Source: Roseomonas nitratireducens (GTDB lineage: Bacteria > Pseudomonadota > Alphaproteobacteria > Acetobacterales > Acetobacteraceae). From it: a stretch of DNA of 64,000 bases. A program made the translations under genes and the position numbers. The notes under the pieces are model-generated. The model saw only the letters and a list, made by a program, of their open reading frames with translations, had not been told where the DNA came from and ran no database searches. Positions 46,833 through 55,698 of this stretch are shown here, piece after piece. The DNA lies in NCBI RefSeq assembly GCF_017813355.1, contig NZ_JAGIYZ010000001.1, forward strand, positions 310,001-374,000. Direction: 5' to 3'. The first letter of the stretch is position 1; every line of letters starts with the position of its first letter.

Positions 46833-47453
46833 TCAAGCCTTTGGGCGCATCGCGCGCGCATTTGCCAGCTCGCGCCGCAGCGTTTCGATCTCCGCCCGCA
46901 GCGAATCAACTTCCGATGAGATGTTCGGCGCGCCGTCTTCCCGCCGGCCGAAGGGGGCGAAGAGGCTCATGGCACGTTCCATCATCGCCATGTTCTGCTT
47001 GCCCACTTCCTCCAGGTTCGTGAAGCCGCCCTGGAAGGGGATGAAGCCGCCCATGGTCTGTTCCATGGTGCGGCGCATCTGTTCCTGCTGCCGCGCGAAG
47101 GACGCCATGGCGAATTCGAGGTAGCGCGGCACCAGCCCCTGGAGGTTGTCGCCGTAATAGCCGATCAGCTGCCGCAGGAAGGCCGTGGGCAGCAGGTTCT
47201 GCCCGCCCTTGCTCTCCTCCTCGACGATGATCTGGGTCAGGACGGACCGCGTGATGTCGTCGCCGGTCTTGGCGTCGTAGACGATGAAGTCCCGGCCGAG
47301 GCGCACCATCTTCGCGAGGTCGTCGAGGGTGACGTAGGACGACGCCTCGGTGTTGTAGAGTCGCCGGTTCGCGTACTTCTTGATCACCACCGGCGGGGCC
47401 GCGGCCTCGCCACCCTGCGCGCCGCCCGCGGCCGTGCTGCCAGCCATCGACAT
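46833..47453 (-). CDS. phaR: Polyhydroxyalkanoate synthesis repressor
   Basis: A 206-aa PhaR protein. The conserved N-terminal domain reads PVVIKKYANRRLYNTEASSYVTLDDLAKMVRLGRDF and ARDITRSVLTQIIVEEE-like TRSVLTQIIVEEESKGGQNLL, the PHB/PHA accumulation regulator DNA-binding and granule-binding domain. A Met-rich middle and a C-terminal coiled coil follow (DSLRAEIETLRRELANA). Known PhaR represses phasin and synthase genes until granules titrate it. It is divergent from the PhaE/PhaC-like pair, so it probably controls them through the 130-base gap (inference). Confidence 0.93.
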   Translation of the reverse strand: MSMAGSTAAGGAQGGEAAAPPVVIKKYANRRLYNTEASSYVTLDDLAKMVRLGRDFIVYDAKTGDDITRSVLTQIIVEEESKGGQNLLPTAFLRQLIGYYGDNLQGLVPRYLEFAMASFARQQEQMRRTMEQTMGGFIPFQGGFTNLEEVGKQNMAMMERAMSLFAPFGRREDGAPNISSEVDSLRAEIETLRRELANARAMRPKA

Positions 47454-47583
47454 TCCGCCTTATCCCCAACCCTTATGAGGCGGCAGTCTAGCACCGGGAG
47501 TGCACCGCAGCGGAAGGTGCTATCCGCACGGTTTCCCCGGCCGCGCCGCTTGGCTATGGTCCGGCGCGCGAGGAACCACCCCG

Positions 47584-48006
47584 ATGGAAGGCCCTGAGGA
47601 TCTCGACCGCCTCGCGGAGGACTGGATCGCCCTGTGGCAGAGCGAGATCGCCGGCCTGGCGGCCGATCCGGAACTGGCCGAGCAATGGGCGGCCTGGGCT
47701 GCGCTCGGGGCGGCCTGGATGCGCGCAGCCAGCGCCATGGCGCCGCGCCCGCGCTGGCCGGCCGATGACGGGCCCGCTGCGCCGCCGCGGCCCGCGCCCC
47801 CTGCCGCTGCACCTGGGCCTGGCGGGGATGCGGGCCTTCGCGGCGATGCAGGGGCTGGGCAGCCCGCCGCCGACCGGAAGCCCACCCGGGATGCCATGGC
47901 CGACCGGCTTGCCGAACTGGAACGGCGGCTGGCCGATCTCGAAGGCGGGGCAGGCGGAACGGGCAAGGATCCTCGGCGACCTCGCCGCCGCCGGCCACCG
48001 GCCTGA
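47584..48006 (+). CDS. PhaE-like small protein overlapping the synthase gene
   Basis: A 140-aa protein. The N-terminal helix has DRLAEDWIALWQSEIAGLAADPELAEQW, the middle is Pro/Ala-rich, and the end is a predicted coiled coil (MADRLAELERRLADLEGG). This layout resembles the PhaE subunit of class III PHA synthases, which has a long coiled region, but the match is loose. The gene overlaps the downstream PhaC-like gene by 242 bases in another frame. Both frames carry plausible protein sequence, so the overlap may be genuine. A fusion annotation error or frameshift is the main alternative. Confidence 0.6.
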   Translation: MEGPEDLDRLAEDWIALWQSEIAGLAADPELAEQWAAWAALGAAWMRAASAMAPRPRWPADDGPAAPPRPAPPAAAPGPGGDAGLRGDAGAGQPAADRKPTRDAMADRLAELERRLADLEGGAGGTGKDPRRPRRRRPPA

Positions 48007-49147
48007 GGCGCTGGCCGGCGCCGTCCTGCGCCGCCTCGCCCGCGCCGACCGCGCGCTGATCGCCGGCATGGCCGCCTATCGCCGCCACCCCTGGCGGCGG
48101 GACGCGCCCGACCCGCCCGCGATCTGGGCCGAGGGCGGCACGCGCCTGCTCGACTATGGCGGGGAGGGGCCGGCGGTGCTCTTTGTCCCATCCCTGGTCA
48201 ATCGCGCCCATGTGCTGGACCTGACGCCGGAGGCCTCGCTGATGCGCTGGCTGCCGGGCCAGGGGGTCCGCACGCTGCTGCTCGACTGGGGCTGGCCGGG
48301 GGAGGCCGAACGCCACTTCACCCTGACCGACTACGTCGCCGGCCGCCTGGAACGGGCGCTGATGGCGGCTCCCGGGCCGGTCGTGTTGGCGGGCTACTGC
48401 ATGGGCGGACTGCTGGCGCTCGCCGCGGCGCTGCGCCGGCCGGACCGCGTCCGCGCGCTCGCGCTGCTGGCCACGCCCTGGGACTTCCATGCCGGGCCGG
48501 ACGGGCCGCGGCGCGCGCGCACCGCCGCCGCGCTGCTGCCGGGGCTCGAGACGCTGATGGAACCGACCGGCGCGCTGCCGGTCGATGGCATCCAGACGCT
48601 GTTCGCCATGCTCGACCCCTTCGGCGTGGCGCAGAAATTCCGCGCCTTCGCCCGCCTGCCGCAGGATGGCGCGCGCGCACGGCTGTTCGTGGCGCTGGAG
48701 GACTGGCTGAACGATGGCGTGCCGCTGCCCGCCCCGGTCGCGCGGCAATGCCTGGCCGGCTGGTACGGGCGGAACGAGCCCGGGCGGATCGCCTGGCGCA
48801 TCGCCGGGCAGGTGGTGGACCCCGCCGCCTGGGCCGGCCCGGCCTTCATCGGCGTGCCGGAGCGCGACCGGATCGTCCCCCCCGCCTCCGCCCGCGCGGT
48901 CGCGGACCGGCTGCCGGCGGCGACGCTGCACATCGCCCCGGGCGGGCATATCGGCATGGTCGCCGGGGCGGGGGCGGAAGCGGCGCTGTGGCGGCCGTTG
49001 CGGGACTGGCTGGCAACGCTCGGACAAAGCACTTCCGCCGAATGTCCTCCCGGCGCGCCGCCCCATGATGTTCAGCCGCCAAAGCCCGGTTCCTCGCGGC
49101 GGGATAGACGCACCAACGCAAGCGGAAATCGAGCAGGCGCTGGGTAG
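47765..49147 (+). CDS. PhaC-like alpha/beta hydrolase (PHA synthase family)
   Basis: A 460-aa alpha/beta-fold protein with PHA-synthase characters. The nucleophile elbow is GYCMGGLLALAAAL with Cys instead of Ser, the acid is in GVPERDRIVPP and the His in GGHIGMV, matching the Cys-His-Asp triad of PhaC. The lead HPWRRDAPDPPAIWAEGGTRLLDYGG and FVPSLVNRAHVLDL resemble class III PhaC and related short synthases. The start at ATG 47765 lies inside the preceding gene; the region to about residue 60 is of low complexity, so the exact start is unsure. The C-terminal 45 residues are not conserved-looking and may be read-through. Confidence 0.8.
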   Translation: MTGPLRRRGPRPLPLHLGLAGMRAFAAMQGLGSPPPTGSPPGMPWPTGLPNWNGGWPISKAGQAERARILGDLAAAGHRPEALAGAVLRRLARADRALIAGMAAYRRHPWRRDAPDPPAIWAEGGTRLLDYGGEGPAVLFVPSLVNRAHVLDLTPEASLMRWLPGQGVRTLLLDWGWPGEAERHFTLTDYVAGRLERALMAAPGPVVLAGYCMGGLLALAAALRRPDRVRALALLATPWDFHAGPDGPRRARTAAALLPGLETLMEPTGALPVDGIQTLFAMLDPFGVAQKFRAFARLPQDGARARLFVALEDWLNDGVPLPAPVARQCLAGWYGRNEPGRIAWRIAGQVVDPAAWAGPAFIGVPERDRIVPPASARAVADRLPAATLHIAPGGHIGMVAGAGAEAALWRPLRDWLATLGQSTSAECPPGAPPHDVQPPKPGSSRRDRRTNASGNRAGAG

Positions 49148-49294
49148 AACGGTATATGGACAGCGTCTTTACTCGCCACGTTCTGCAGATCTCAGCACAA
49201 AATTCGCAGATAGAAGCATCCTCCGTTGATCGCGCTCCAGTGAAGTGCTGTCATTCGAACTAGAGACTAGTCGTTGTCGATCGAGGCGATCCCG

Positions 49295-49738
49295 ATGCTG
49301 AGAAAGCGCCGCTACCTACTGGCCATGAGCGCCGTGGCGCTGCTCACATTGCCAGGCTGCGTCAGTCAGCAATCGGCCAGCCTGACGCCCGGGTTCAATC
49401 CGTCGAACGTTCGTCGCGTGCATGTGGTGCGTTTGCCTGCCGATGGGCGCGGAATCGAGCGTCTCATCGCCGACGAGTTCCGACGCCTGGGCCGTGTCGC
49501 AACCATCGGGAGCGAAACCGACGTGCCCCCCGACGCCGATGCCGTCGTCACCTACGCCGATCGATGGATGTGGGACATCACGATGTACATGATCTCGCTC
49601 GACGTCACGCTGCGGACACCAGGGACCTTGTTCCCGCTCGCAAGCGGTCGTTCCGTGCGCTCGTCGCTTGTCCGGCAGTCGCCAGAGGCGATGGTGCGCG
49701 AGGTGGTTGGCCGCCTCCTGAACCAGCCCGAGTCATGA
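49295..49738 (+). CDS. Hypothetical lipoprotein (147 aa)
   Basis: A predicted lipoprotein. The signal peptide LRKRRYLLAMSAVALLTLPGC ends in a lipobox (LPGC). The mature part has RVHVVRLPADGRGIERLIADEFRRLG and VVTYADRWMWDITMYMISLDVTLR, which is a beta-strand pattern seen in small envelope proteins; no family is recognised. ATG 49295 has GAGG upstream. It overlaps the next gene's start by 4 bases. The stretch just before it (49150-49290) is less GC-rich than its surroundings. Confidence 0.75.
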   Translation: MLRKRRYLLAMSAVALLTLPGCVSQQSASLTPGFNPSNVRRVHVVRLPADGRGIERLIADEFRRLGRVATIGSETDVPPDADAVVTYADRWMWDITMYMISLDVTLRTPGTLFPLASGRSVRSSLVRQSPEAMVREVVGRLLNQPES

Positions 49739-50280
49739 TCCGCGGCATGCGCTCCCTGGCCATCGCCGGCGCGGTCGCAATCCTGACCGCGTGCTCGGCG
49801 CCGCCTGCGCCGCCTGCCCTGCTCACGCCGCCGCGGGTCGAGGCCACAACGAGGCATCCGGGAACCGTCGAGGTCACGGCAACGGGCGGATGCGCACCGT
49901 GCAGCATCGCCCAGGCGGGTATCTCCGATGAATCCTTGGCGGAGGCGGTCGTCGCGGCGCTGCGCGAGTCCGGCACCTTCGCCGGGGCAGGGCGCGATTC
50001 CGGTTCGGACTACCGACTGGCCGTGCAGATCTTTCGTGTCGACATGCCCGTCGTTGGCCTCAGCATGAGGTCACAGGCCGAGCTCGGCTGGACCCTCACG
50101 GAACAGCGCACCGGCAGACAGGTTTGGCAGCGTTCGTTCCAAACCGCTCACGTCGCGACGTTCGGCGATTCGCCCATTGGCCAACTGCGCGCCGAACGGG
50201 CCTGGCAGGGCGCCGTTGCGGCAAATATCGCCGAGGCCGTCGCGGCGCTGAGCAGAGTTCCGCTGACACCTGTACGCTAG
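49735..50280 (+). CDS. Hypothetical lipoprotein (181 aa), paired with the preceding gene
   Basis: A second predicted lipoprotein. The signal peptide [15 protein letters not shown] has the lipobox TAC. The mature part begins with a Pro/Ala-rich stretch, then [13 protein letters not shown], and a beta-rich domain ([29 protein letters not shown] and [15 protein letters not shown]). This recalls small outer-membrane transport accessory lipoproteins, but none is identified. The start overlaps the previous stop as ATGA, so both are made together and may form one envelope component. Confidence 0.75.
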   Translation: MIRGMRSLAIAGAVAILTACSAPPAPPALLTPPRVEATTRHPGTVEVTATGGCAPCSIAQAGISDESLAEAVVAALRESGTFAGAGRDSGSDYRLAVQIFRVDMPVVGLSMRSQAELGWTLTEQRTGRQVWQRSFQTAHVATFGDSPIGQLRAERAWQGAVAANIAEAVAALSRVPLTPVR

Positions 50281-50374
50281 GCGCCCGCCCGGCGGGCGAG
50301 CTGCCGCTTGTCCTGCCCCCCGCCCAGGGCGCATGTTGCGCCGCAATGCACCCCCAAAGGGAGATAACCCGGTC

Positions 50375-51547
50375 ATGACCGAGATCGTCATCGCCGCGGC
50401 CGCCCGCACGCCGGTCGCGTCCTTCAACGGCGCCTTCGCCTCGCTCTCCGCCCATGCGCTCGGCACCGTCGCCATCAAGGCCGCACTCGAACGCGCCAAG
50501 GTCGAGGGTGCCGAGGTGGACGAGGTGATCCTCGGCCAGATCCTCGCCGCCGGCGCCGGCCAGAACCCGGCCCGCCAGGCCTCGGTCAACGCCGGCATCC
50601 CGGTCGAGCACACCGCCTTCGGCATCAACCAGCTCTGCGGCTCGGGCCTGCGGGCGGTCGCCCTCGCCGCCCAGCAGATCGCGACGGGCGACGCCCGCAT
50701 CGTCGTGGCCGGCGGGCAGGAAAGCATGACCCAGGCGCCGCACGCCCAGCAGCTGCGCGCCGGGCAGAAGATGGGCGACCTCGCGCTGGTCGACACCATG
50801 CTGCGCGACGGGCTGATGGATGCCTTCCATGGCTACCACATGGGCAACACCGCCGAGAACGTGGCGCAGAAGTTCCAGATCACGCGGGAACAGCAGGACG
50901 AGTTCGCCCTGAATTCCCAGCGCAAGGCGGGGGCCGCCATGGCCGCCGGCCGCTTCGCCGACGAGATCGCGCCCGTCACCGTCAAGGGCCGCAAGGGCGA
51001 CACGGTGGTCTCGGCCGACGAATACCCCAAGCCCGACACGACGATGGAGGTGCTGGCGAAGCTTCGCCCGGCCTTCGCCAAGGACGGCTCGGTCACGGCC
51101 GGCAACGCGTCGGGCATCAACGACGGCGCGGCGGCCGTGGTGGTGATGACGGCGGCCGAGGCGGCCAGGCGCGGCATCGCGCCGATGGCGCGCATCGTCT
51201 CCTGGGCCACCGCCGGCGTCGATCCGTCGATCATGGGCACGGGCCCGATCCCGGCCAGCCGCAAGGCGCTGGCCAAGGCCGGCTGGTCGATCGAAGACCT
51301 CGACCTGATCGAGGCGAACGAGGCCTTCGCCGCGCAGGCGCTGGCCGTGAACAAGGACCTCGGCTGGGATCCGGCCAAGGTGAACGTGAATGGCGGCGCG
51401 ATCGCGCTCGGCCATCCGATCGGCGCCTCGGGCGCGCGCGTGCTGACCACCCTGCTGTTCGAAATGCAGAAGCGCGGCGCGAAGAAGGGCCTCGTCACGC
51501 TGTGCATCGGCGGCGGCATGGGCGTGGCCATGTGCCTGGAGCGCTGA
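50375..51547 (+). CDS. phaA: Acetyl-CoA acetyltransferase (thiolase)
   Basis: A 390-aa biosynthetic-type thiolase, condensing two acetyl-CoA to acetoacetyl-CoA. The acylated Cys is in [16 protein letters not shown] (about residue 88), the His in [22 protein letters not shown] and the second Cys in [12 protein letters not shown]. The PhaA/AtoB pattern [15 protein letters not shown] is also present. With phaR and the PhaC-like synthase 1-3 kb away it likely supplies 3-ketoacyl-CoA for polyester, but fatty acid breakdown is also possible. Its stop codon TGA and the stop of the convergent DnaJ-like gene abut as TGATCA. Confidence 0.92.
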   Translation: MTEIVIAAAARTPVASFNGAFASLSAHALGTVAIKAALERAKVEGAEVDEVILGQILAAGAGQNPARQASVNAGIPVEHTAFGINQLCGSGLRAVALAAQQIATGDARIVVAGGQESMTQAPHAQQLRAGQKMGDLALVDTMLRDGLMDAFHGYHMGNTAENVAQKFQITREQQDEFALNSQRKAGAAMAAGRFADEIAPVTVKGRKGDTVVSADEYPKPDTTMEVLAKLRPAFAKDGSVTAGNASGINDGAAAVVVMTAAEAARRGIAPMARIVSWATAGVDPSIMGTGPIPASRKALAKAGWSIEDLDLIEANEAFAAQALAVNKDLGWDPAKVNVNGGAIALGHPIGASGARVLTTLLFEMQKRGAKKGLVTLCIGGGMGVAMCLER

Positions 51548-52240
51548 TCAGCCTTCCAGCAGCAGATCCCGCGCGGCGTTGAGCCGCGCGGCGAGCCAGG
51601 CGCTGCCGCCCGTGTCCGGATGGGCGGCGCGCATCAACCGGCGATGCGCGGCGCGGATCTCCTCCTCCGTCGCGCCCTCGGCGAGGCCGAGCACGGCAAG
51701 CGCCTCGCCCCGCGTCAGCGGGCCATCCGTTGGCGCGGCCGGGGCGGCCTCCCGCCACTCCGGATGCGCGCGGTCGAGCCAGGCTTCCAGCAGCGGCACG
51801 CTCTGCGCATCCTCCGCCCCGCAATCGGCCAGCAGCGCGAGAAGATCGGGCAGCGACAGGTCCGCGAGATCGGCGCCGGCGAAGCGCCCGCGCGTGACCG
51901 TCCCGGTCATCCGCCCGCTGTCATGGTGCAGCACCATCTCGAGCGTCGCCGTCGCGACCCGGCTTTCCTGCCCGGGCGTCGCCGCGCCGCCGCGCGAGAA
52001 GGTCCGCGCCGTGCGCCAGGACCGCCAGGCCTGCACGATCAGCGGCGCGAAGAAGGCGAGCGACCAGAGCGCCTGAAGCCCCCGCCCGCTGAACAGCAGC
52101 GCGGCGAGCAGCACGAGCCCCAGCCCGCCCGCGACCCAGGCGAGCGCCTTCTTCACGCTCGCCACCGGCGCATAGGCGAAGACGCGCAGCGCCGCCATCA
52201 CCGCCAGCAGCGCGAGCGCGCCGAGCGCGAGCCAGGTCAT
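51548..52240 (-). CDS. Membrane protein with C-terminal J domain
   Basis: A 230-aa protein with two N-terminal hydrophobic segments (about residues 2-22 and 34-52), then a soluble region, and a C-terminal DnaJ domain: RGEALAVLGLAEGATEEEIRAAHRRLMRAAHPDTGGSAWLAARLNAARDLLL, with the HPD motif intact. It should recruit DnaK to the membrane face in the cytoplasm. A middle segment EMVLHHDSGRMTGTVTRGRFAGADL suits the TIM14/DjlA-like membrane J proteins known in alphaproteobacteria. It starts inside the end of the VWA-domain gene (ATGA overlap), so they form a unit. Confidence 0.87.
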   Translation of the reverse strand: MTWLALGALALLAVMAALRVFAYAPVASVKKALAWVAGGLGLVLLAALLFSGRGLQALWSLAFFAPLIVQAWRSWRTARTFSRGGAATPGQESRVATATLEMVLHHDSGRMTGTVTRGRFAGADLADLSLPDLLALLADCGAEDAQSVPLLEAWLDRAHPEWREAAPAAPTDGPLTRGEALAVLGLAEGATEEEIRAAHRRLMRAAHPDTGGSAWLAARLNAARDLLLEG

Positions 52241-52941
52241 CGCCGCGGCCCCGGCAACTGCCCGGCGATGCGCGCCGCCATCGGCCCGGGCAGCGCGGCG
52301 AGCGCCCCGCGCCCTCCGGCGGCGAAGACCGCGACCGCGCGCAGCAGGTCGCGCAGCGCGCCGGGCGAGGCGGAATCGAACGGCGCCCAGGCGCCACCGG
52401 ACACCTTCGCCACCTGTCGGAAGGCGTTGGTCGCGACCGGGTTGTCGCCTTCCTGGAAGCAGAAGACCGGCGTGCCGAACAGGCCGAGTTCCCCGGCCGC
52501 GTGGCATAGCGCGTCCACATCCTCCTCCACCGCGTCGCCCACCAGCACCAGCGCGCCGACCTTCTCCTTGCGCGATTCCGCCAGGGCGTGGCGCAGCGCG
52601 CGCAGCAGCTGCGTCTGCCCGCCCAGGCAGGTCACGCCCGACATCCGCCGCGCAAGTTCCGCCCCGTCGGTCAGGAAGGGCGTGGCCGCGAATTCCATGA
52701 AGCCGCGCCAATAGGCGAGCGAGACGGCGAGCCCGCCGAGATCCCGCGTGGCGAGGAACATCTCCCCCGTCAGCGCGCAGGCGCGGTCCCATGCCGGCTG
52801 CCGCGACGCCGTGGCGTCGACCGCGAAGACGAGCCTGCCCGGCCGCCCGCGCGCGGGGCGCACGGCCGGCTGGCGCGCCACCTTGTCGAGGAAGGCGGCG
52901 ATCTCGGCACCCTTGCCGGCGGGGACGGGAGGCTTCGTCAT
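52237..52941 (-). CDS. VWA-domain protein paired with J-domain gene
   Basis: A 234-aa protein with a von Willebrand factor A-like core. RLVFAVDATASRQPAW looks like the start of the metal-ion-dependent adhesion site, and a parallel-sheet pattern follows (GALVLVGDAVEEDVDALCHAAGELG). The N-terminal half contains FAATPFLTDGAELARRMSGVTCLGGQTQL. The fold assignment is by pattern only. It has no signal peptide and is co-translated with the J-domain protein by a 4-base overlap. It may be the partner or substrate adaptor of that chaperone (inference). Confidence 0.75.
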   Translation of the reverse strand: MTKPPVPAGKGAEIAAFLDKVARQPAVRPARGRPGRLVFAVDATASRQPAWDRACALTGEMFLATRDLGGLAVSLAYWRGFMEFAATPFLTDGAELARRMSGVTCLGGQTQLLRALRHALAESRKEKVGALVLVGDAVEEDVDALCHAAGELGLFGTPVFCFQEGDNPVATNAFRQVAKVSGGAWAPFDSASPGALRDLLRAVAVFAAGGRGALAALPGPMAARIAGQLPGPRR

Positions 52942-53053
52942 GCACCCATCATGTGAAATGCCTCACACGCTGCGCCAAGGGGCTGATCACGGGTGCTGGC
53001 GCGGGCGTGCCGGGCGGGGTTTACTGCCGGCACGCAAAAGGAGGTCTCCCGGC

Positions 53054-54565
53054 ATGCTCGCAGCAGGCACGATCGGCGCCAGGGCGCTCGCGCTCGCCAC
53101 CGTTGCGGGGCTGGCGCTCGCCGCCGGTCCGGTGCTGGCGCAGAAGGGGCAGGCGCCCGGCGCCGCCGCCCCCGCCCTGCCCACCGCGAAGCCGCCGCCG
53201 CTCGGCGCGCCGATGCAGGCGCAGCCCGCGCCGCGCCCGGCGCCGCCCGCCGCCGCGCCGCCCGCGGTCGCGCCCTCCCCGCGCGCACCGGCGCCGCAGG
53301 CCGCGATCCCGGCCAATGAACCCGCCGCCATCACCCGCCTGCGCGGCGTGCTCGGCAGCGATGTGCGGCTGTCCTACGGCGCGTCCCAGGTGCTCGACGG
53401 CGCCGGGGAGCAGGTGCGCATGACCGCCGTGGTGATGGAACGCGGCGGCGAGCGCATGACGGCCGAGGAGGTGACGATCGCCGGCCTGCGCGAGGACGGC
53501 GTGGGGGAGGCGGTGATCCGCGGCCTCGTCGTCGCCGGCGGGCCGGATGTGCGCATCGCCGGGCTGCGCATCGCGGGGCTGACCGTGCCGCGCGGCGCGG
53601 GCGGGCCGCCCGACCCGGCGCAGGTGCGTCTCGACACGCTGCGCATCGAGGGCGTCGAGGCCACGGGATCGAGCCCGATGCGCCTGCGCGTCGCCTCGCT
53701 CGAGAACTGGATCGCCGGGCAGCCGGCGCGCTTCGCGATGGAAGGGCTCGAGGTGGGCGGGCTCGACGCCGGCTTCGCCGACACGCTTCGCCTCGCGCGC
53801 GTGGCGCTGACGGGGGTGGATTTCGGCGGCACGCTGGCCGCCGTCATGCGCAACGAGCCGCCGCCCTCGCTGGTCGGCACCGCGGCGCTGGAGATCGACC
53901 GGATCGAGATGCTCGGCGGCGGCCGCGCCGTGGGCGCGCTGGCCGAGGTCCGCCTCGCGGCCAACATCACGCGCACCGACGGCTCGGGTTCCGGCACCCT
54001 GGCCTTCCGCGGCATCCGGGTCGAGCCGCTGCCGATGATTGCCGACTGGCTGACGCGCTTCGGCTACCAGGCGGTGGAGGCCGACATCACGGCCGACACG
54101 CTCTACGACGCGCCGACCGGGCGGATCGAGATCCGCGACCTGTCCGTCGCGGGGCGGGACGCGGGCACGCTGTCCTTCGCCATGGTGATGGACGGCGTCA
54201 CGCAGCAGCGCGCGCAGGCCGCGGATTTCAGCCAGATGCGGCTGATCTCGATGGGGCTGCGCTATGCCGATGCCTCGCTCTTCGGCCGCTTCGTGTCCGT
54301 CCAGGCGCGCGAAGCCCGCACGCCCGAGCCGCAGCTGCGCGAGCAGTTCGCCGCCATGGCGGGCGGCGCGCTGAGCCAGCCGGGCGCGGCCGCGCTCGAC
54401 CCGATCCGCGACGCGATCCAGCGCTTCATCCGCGGCCAGGCGCAGACGGTCGAGATCCGCGCCAACCCGCCGCAGCCGATCGTGCTCGGCCAGGTGCAGG
54501 GCGGCCCGCCGGCGAGCCCGGTCGAGGCGCAGCGCATGTTCGGGATCACCGCCCAGGCGCGGTGA
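53054..54565 (+). CDS. Exported protein of unknown function (503 aa)
   Basis: Not recognised. A signal peptide (ARALALATVAGLALAAGPVLAQ) is followed by an Ala/Pro linker to about residue 90, then a large soluble region of repeated short beta-strands and turns (RLRGVLGSDVRLSYGASQVLDGAG, VTIAGLREDGVGEAVIRG, VRLDTLRIEGVEATG). The final part has DPIRDAIQRFIRGQAQTVEIRANPPQPI. The strand pattern suggests a periplasmic beta-helical or AsmA-like fold. ATG 53054 has AGGAGG upstream. It is followed by the potassium channel gene after 10 bases, so they are probably cotranscribed. Confidence 0.78.
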   Translation: MLAAGTIGARALALATVAGLALAAGPVLAQKGQAPGAAAPALPTAKPPPLGAPMQAQPAPRPAPPAAAPPAVAPSPRAPAPQAAIPANEPAAITRLRGVLGSDVRLSYGASQVLDGAGEQVRMTAVVMERGGERMTAEEVTIAGLREDGVGEAVIRGLVVAGGPDVRIAGLRIAGLTVPRGAGGPPDPAQVRLDTLRIEGVEATGSSPMRLRVASLENWIAGQPARFAMEGLEVGGLDAGFADTLRLARVALTGVDFGGTLAAVMRNEPPPSLVGTAALEIDRIEMLGGGRAVGALAEVRLAANITRTDGSGSGTLAFRGIRVEPLPMIADWLTRFGYQAVEADITADTLYDAPTGRIEIRDLSVAGRDAGTLSFAMVMDGVTQQRAQAADFSQMRLISMGLRYADASLFGRFVSVQAREARTPEPQLREQFAAMAGGALSQPGAAALDPIRDAIQRFIRGQAQTVEIRANPPQPIVLGQVQGGPPASPVEAQRMFGITAQAR

Positions 54566-54575
54566 TGCCCGTGCC

Positions 54576-55670
54576 ATGCTGACCGTCTTCCGGCAGCTGT
54601 GGCGCCGCCGCCGGTGGCGCCATGGGCAACCGGCGCTCCGCCGGCCGCTCGCCTGGCTGGCCAGCATGGTGCTGCTGTTCGTGGCGGCGATGGCGGTGCT
54701 GGAGGACATGCCGGCGGCGGACAGCCTCTGGCTCGCCGTCGTGACCCTCACCACGGTCGGCTACGGCGACGTCTTCGCGAAGACCGGCGCCGGGCGGATC
54801 GCGACCGTGCTGCTGCTGCTCGTCGGCGGCGTCTTCGTCGTCGCCAAGGTCGCATCGGACTGGTTCGAATGGCGGGAGGAGGTGCGCGCGCGCAAGCGCG
54901 GCGGCGCCTGGAGGTGGGGCATGGAAGGCCATGTGCTGGTGGTCGGCACGCCGGAAGGCGACGCCGTGCGCTTCTACCGCGGCCTGGTGCGCCAGCTGCG
55001 CGGCACGCCCGGCTACAGGGACGCGCCGGTACTGCTGCTGACGCGCGCCTTCGCCGCGCGCGCCGACGGGCTGCCGACCATCCTCTGCGCCGAGGACCTG
55101 GTGCATGTCGAAGGCGCGCCGACGGACGAAGATGCGCTGCGCATGGCCGACGCGCCGCGCGCCGCGGCCGTCATCGTGCTGGCGGAGCGGACGGAGGACG
55201 CGGTCTCCGACGCCGTCTCGGCCGATGTCGTCGCCCGCGTGCTGGCGATGGCCGAGGGCACGCGGCCCGTCGTCGTCGCCGAATGCGTGGACGACCGCAA
55301 CCGCGGCCGGCTGGTCGCCGCGGGCGCCGTGGCGGCCGTGCGGCCGCTGCGCGCCTATCCCGAGATGCTGGCCCGCGCGCTGGTCGCGCCGGGGGCGGAG
55401 CGGCTGCTCGAGGACCTCTTCTCATCCGAAGGCAACGAACTGTTCCGCGTGGACCTGCCGCGCCCCTGGCGCGGGCGGTGGTCGAAGGTCGCGACGCTGC
55501 TGGTCGAGCGCGGGCTCGGCACCGCCATCGCCTATCGCCCGCCGGGCGGGGAGGCGCGGCTCAATCCCCGGGGGACCGAGGAGATCGAGGCCGATGCGAT
55601 CTACGTCATCCTGCGCGAGGAGCAGGAGGCGGAGGTGAAGGCGCTGGCGGCGCTGCTGGCCGGGGCCTGA
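54576..55670 (+). CDS. Potassium channel with cytoplasmic RCK-like domain
   Basis: A 364-aa two-helix potassium channel. The first helix is about residues 27-45, the selectivity filter TVGYGD is at residues 60-65, and the second helix about 73-95. The cytoplasmic part starts with HVLVVGTPEGDAVRFYRGLVRQL, an RCK/TrkA-N Rossmann-type domain, and contains VVVAECVDDRNRGRLVAAGAVAAVRPLRAYPEML, ending in a TrkA-C-like lobe (IEADAIYVILREE). It should gate potassium flux in the inner membrane. Cotranscription with the exported protein upstream is likely from the 10-base gap. The gene converges with the GGDEF-EAL gene. Confidence 0.9.
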   Translation: MLTVFRQLWRRRRWRHGQPALRRPLAWLASMVLLFVAAMAVLEDMPAADSLWLAVVTLTTVGYGDVFAKTGAGRIATVLLLLVGGVFVVAKVASDWFEWREEVRARKRGGAWRWGMEGHVLVVGTPEGDAVRFYRGLVRQLRGTPGYRDAPVLLLTRAFAARADGLPTILCAEDLVHVEGAPTDEDALRMADAPRAAAVIVLAERTEDAVSDAVSADVVARVLAMAEGTRPVVVAECVDDRNRGRLVAAGAVAAVRPLRAYPEMLARALVAPGAERLLEDLFSSEGNELFRVDLPRPWRGRWSKVATLLVERGLGTAIAYRPPGGEARLNPRGTEEIEADAIYVILREEQEAEVKALAALLAGA

Positions 55671-55698
55671 GCACGCGATCCGTCCGCTTGAGCGGCGG

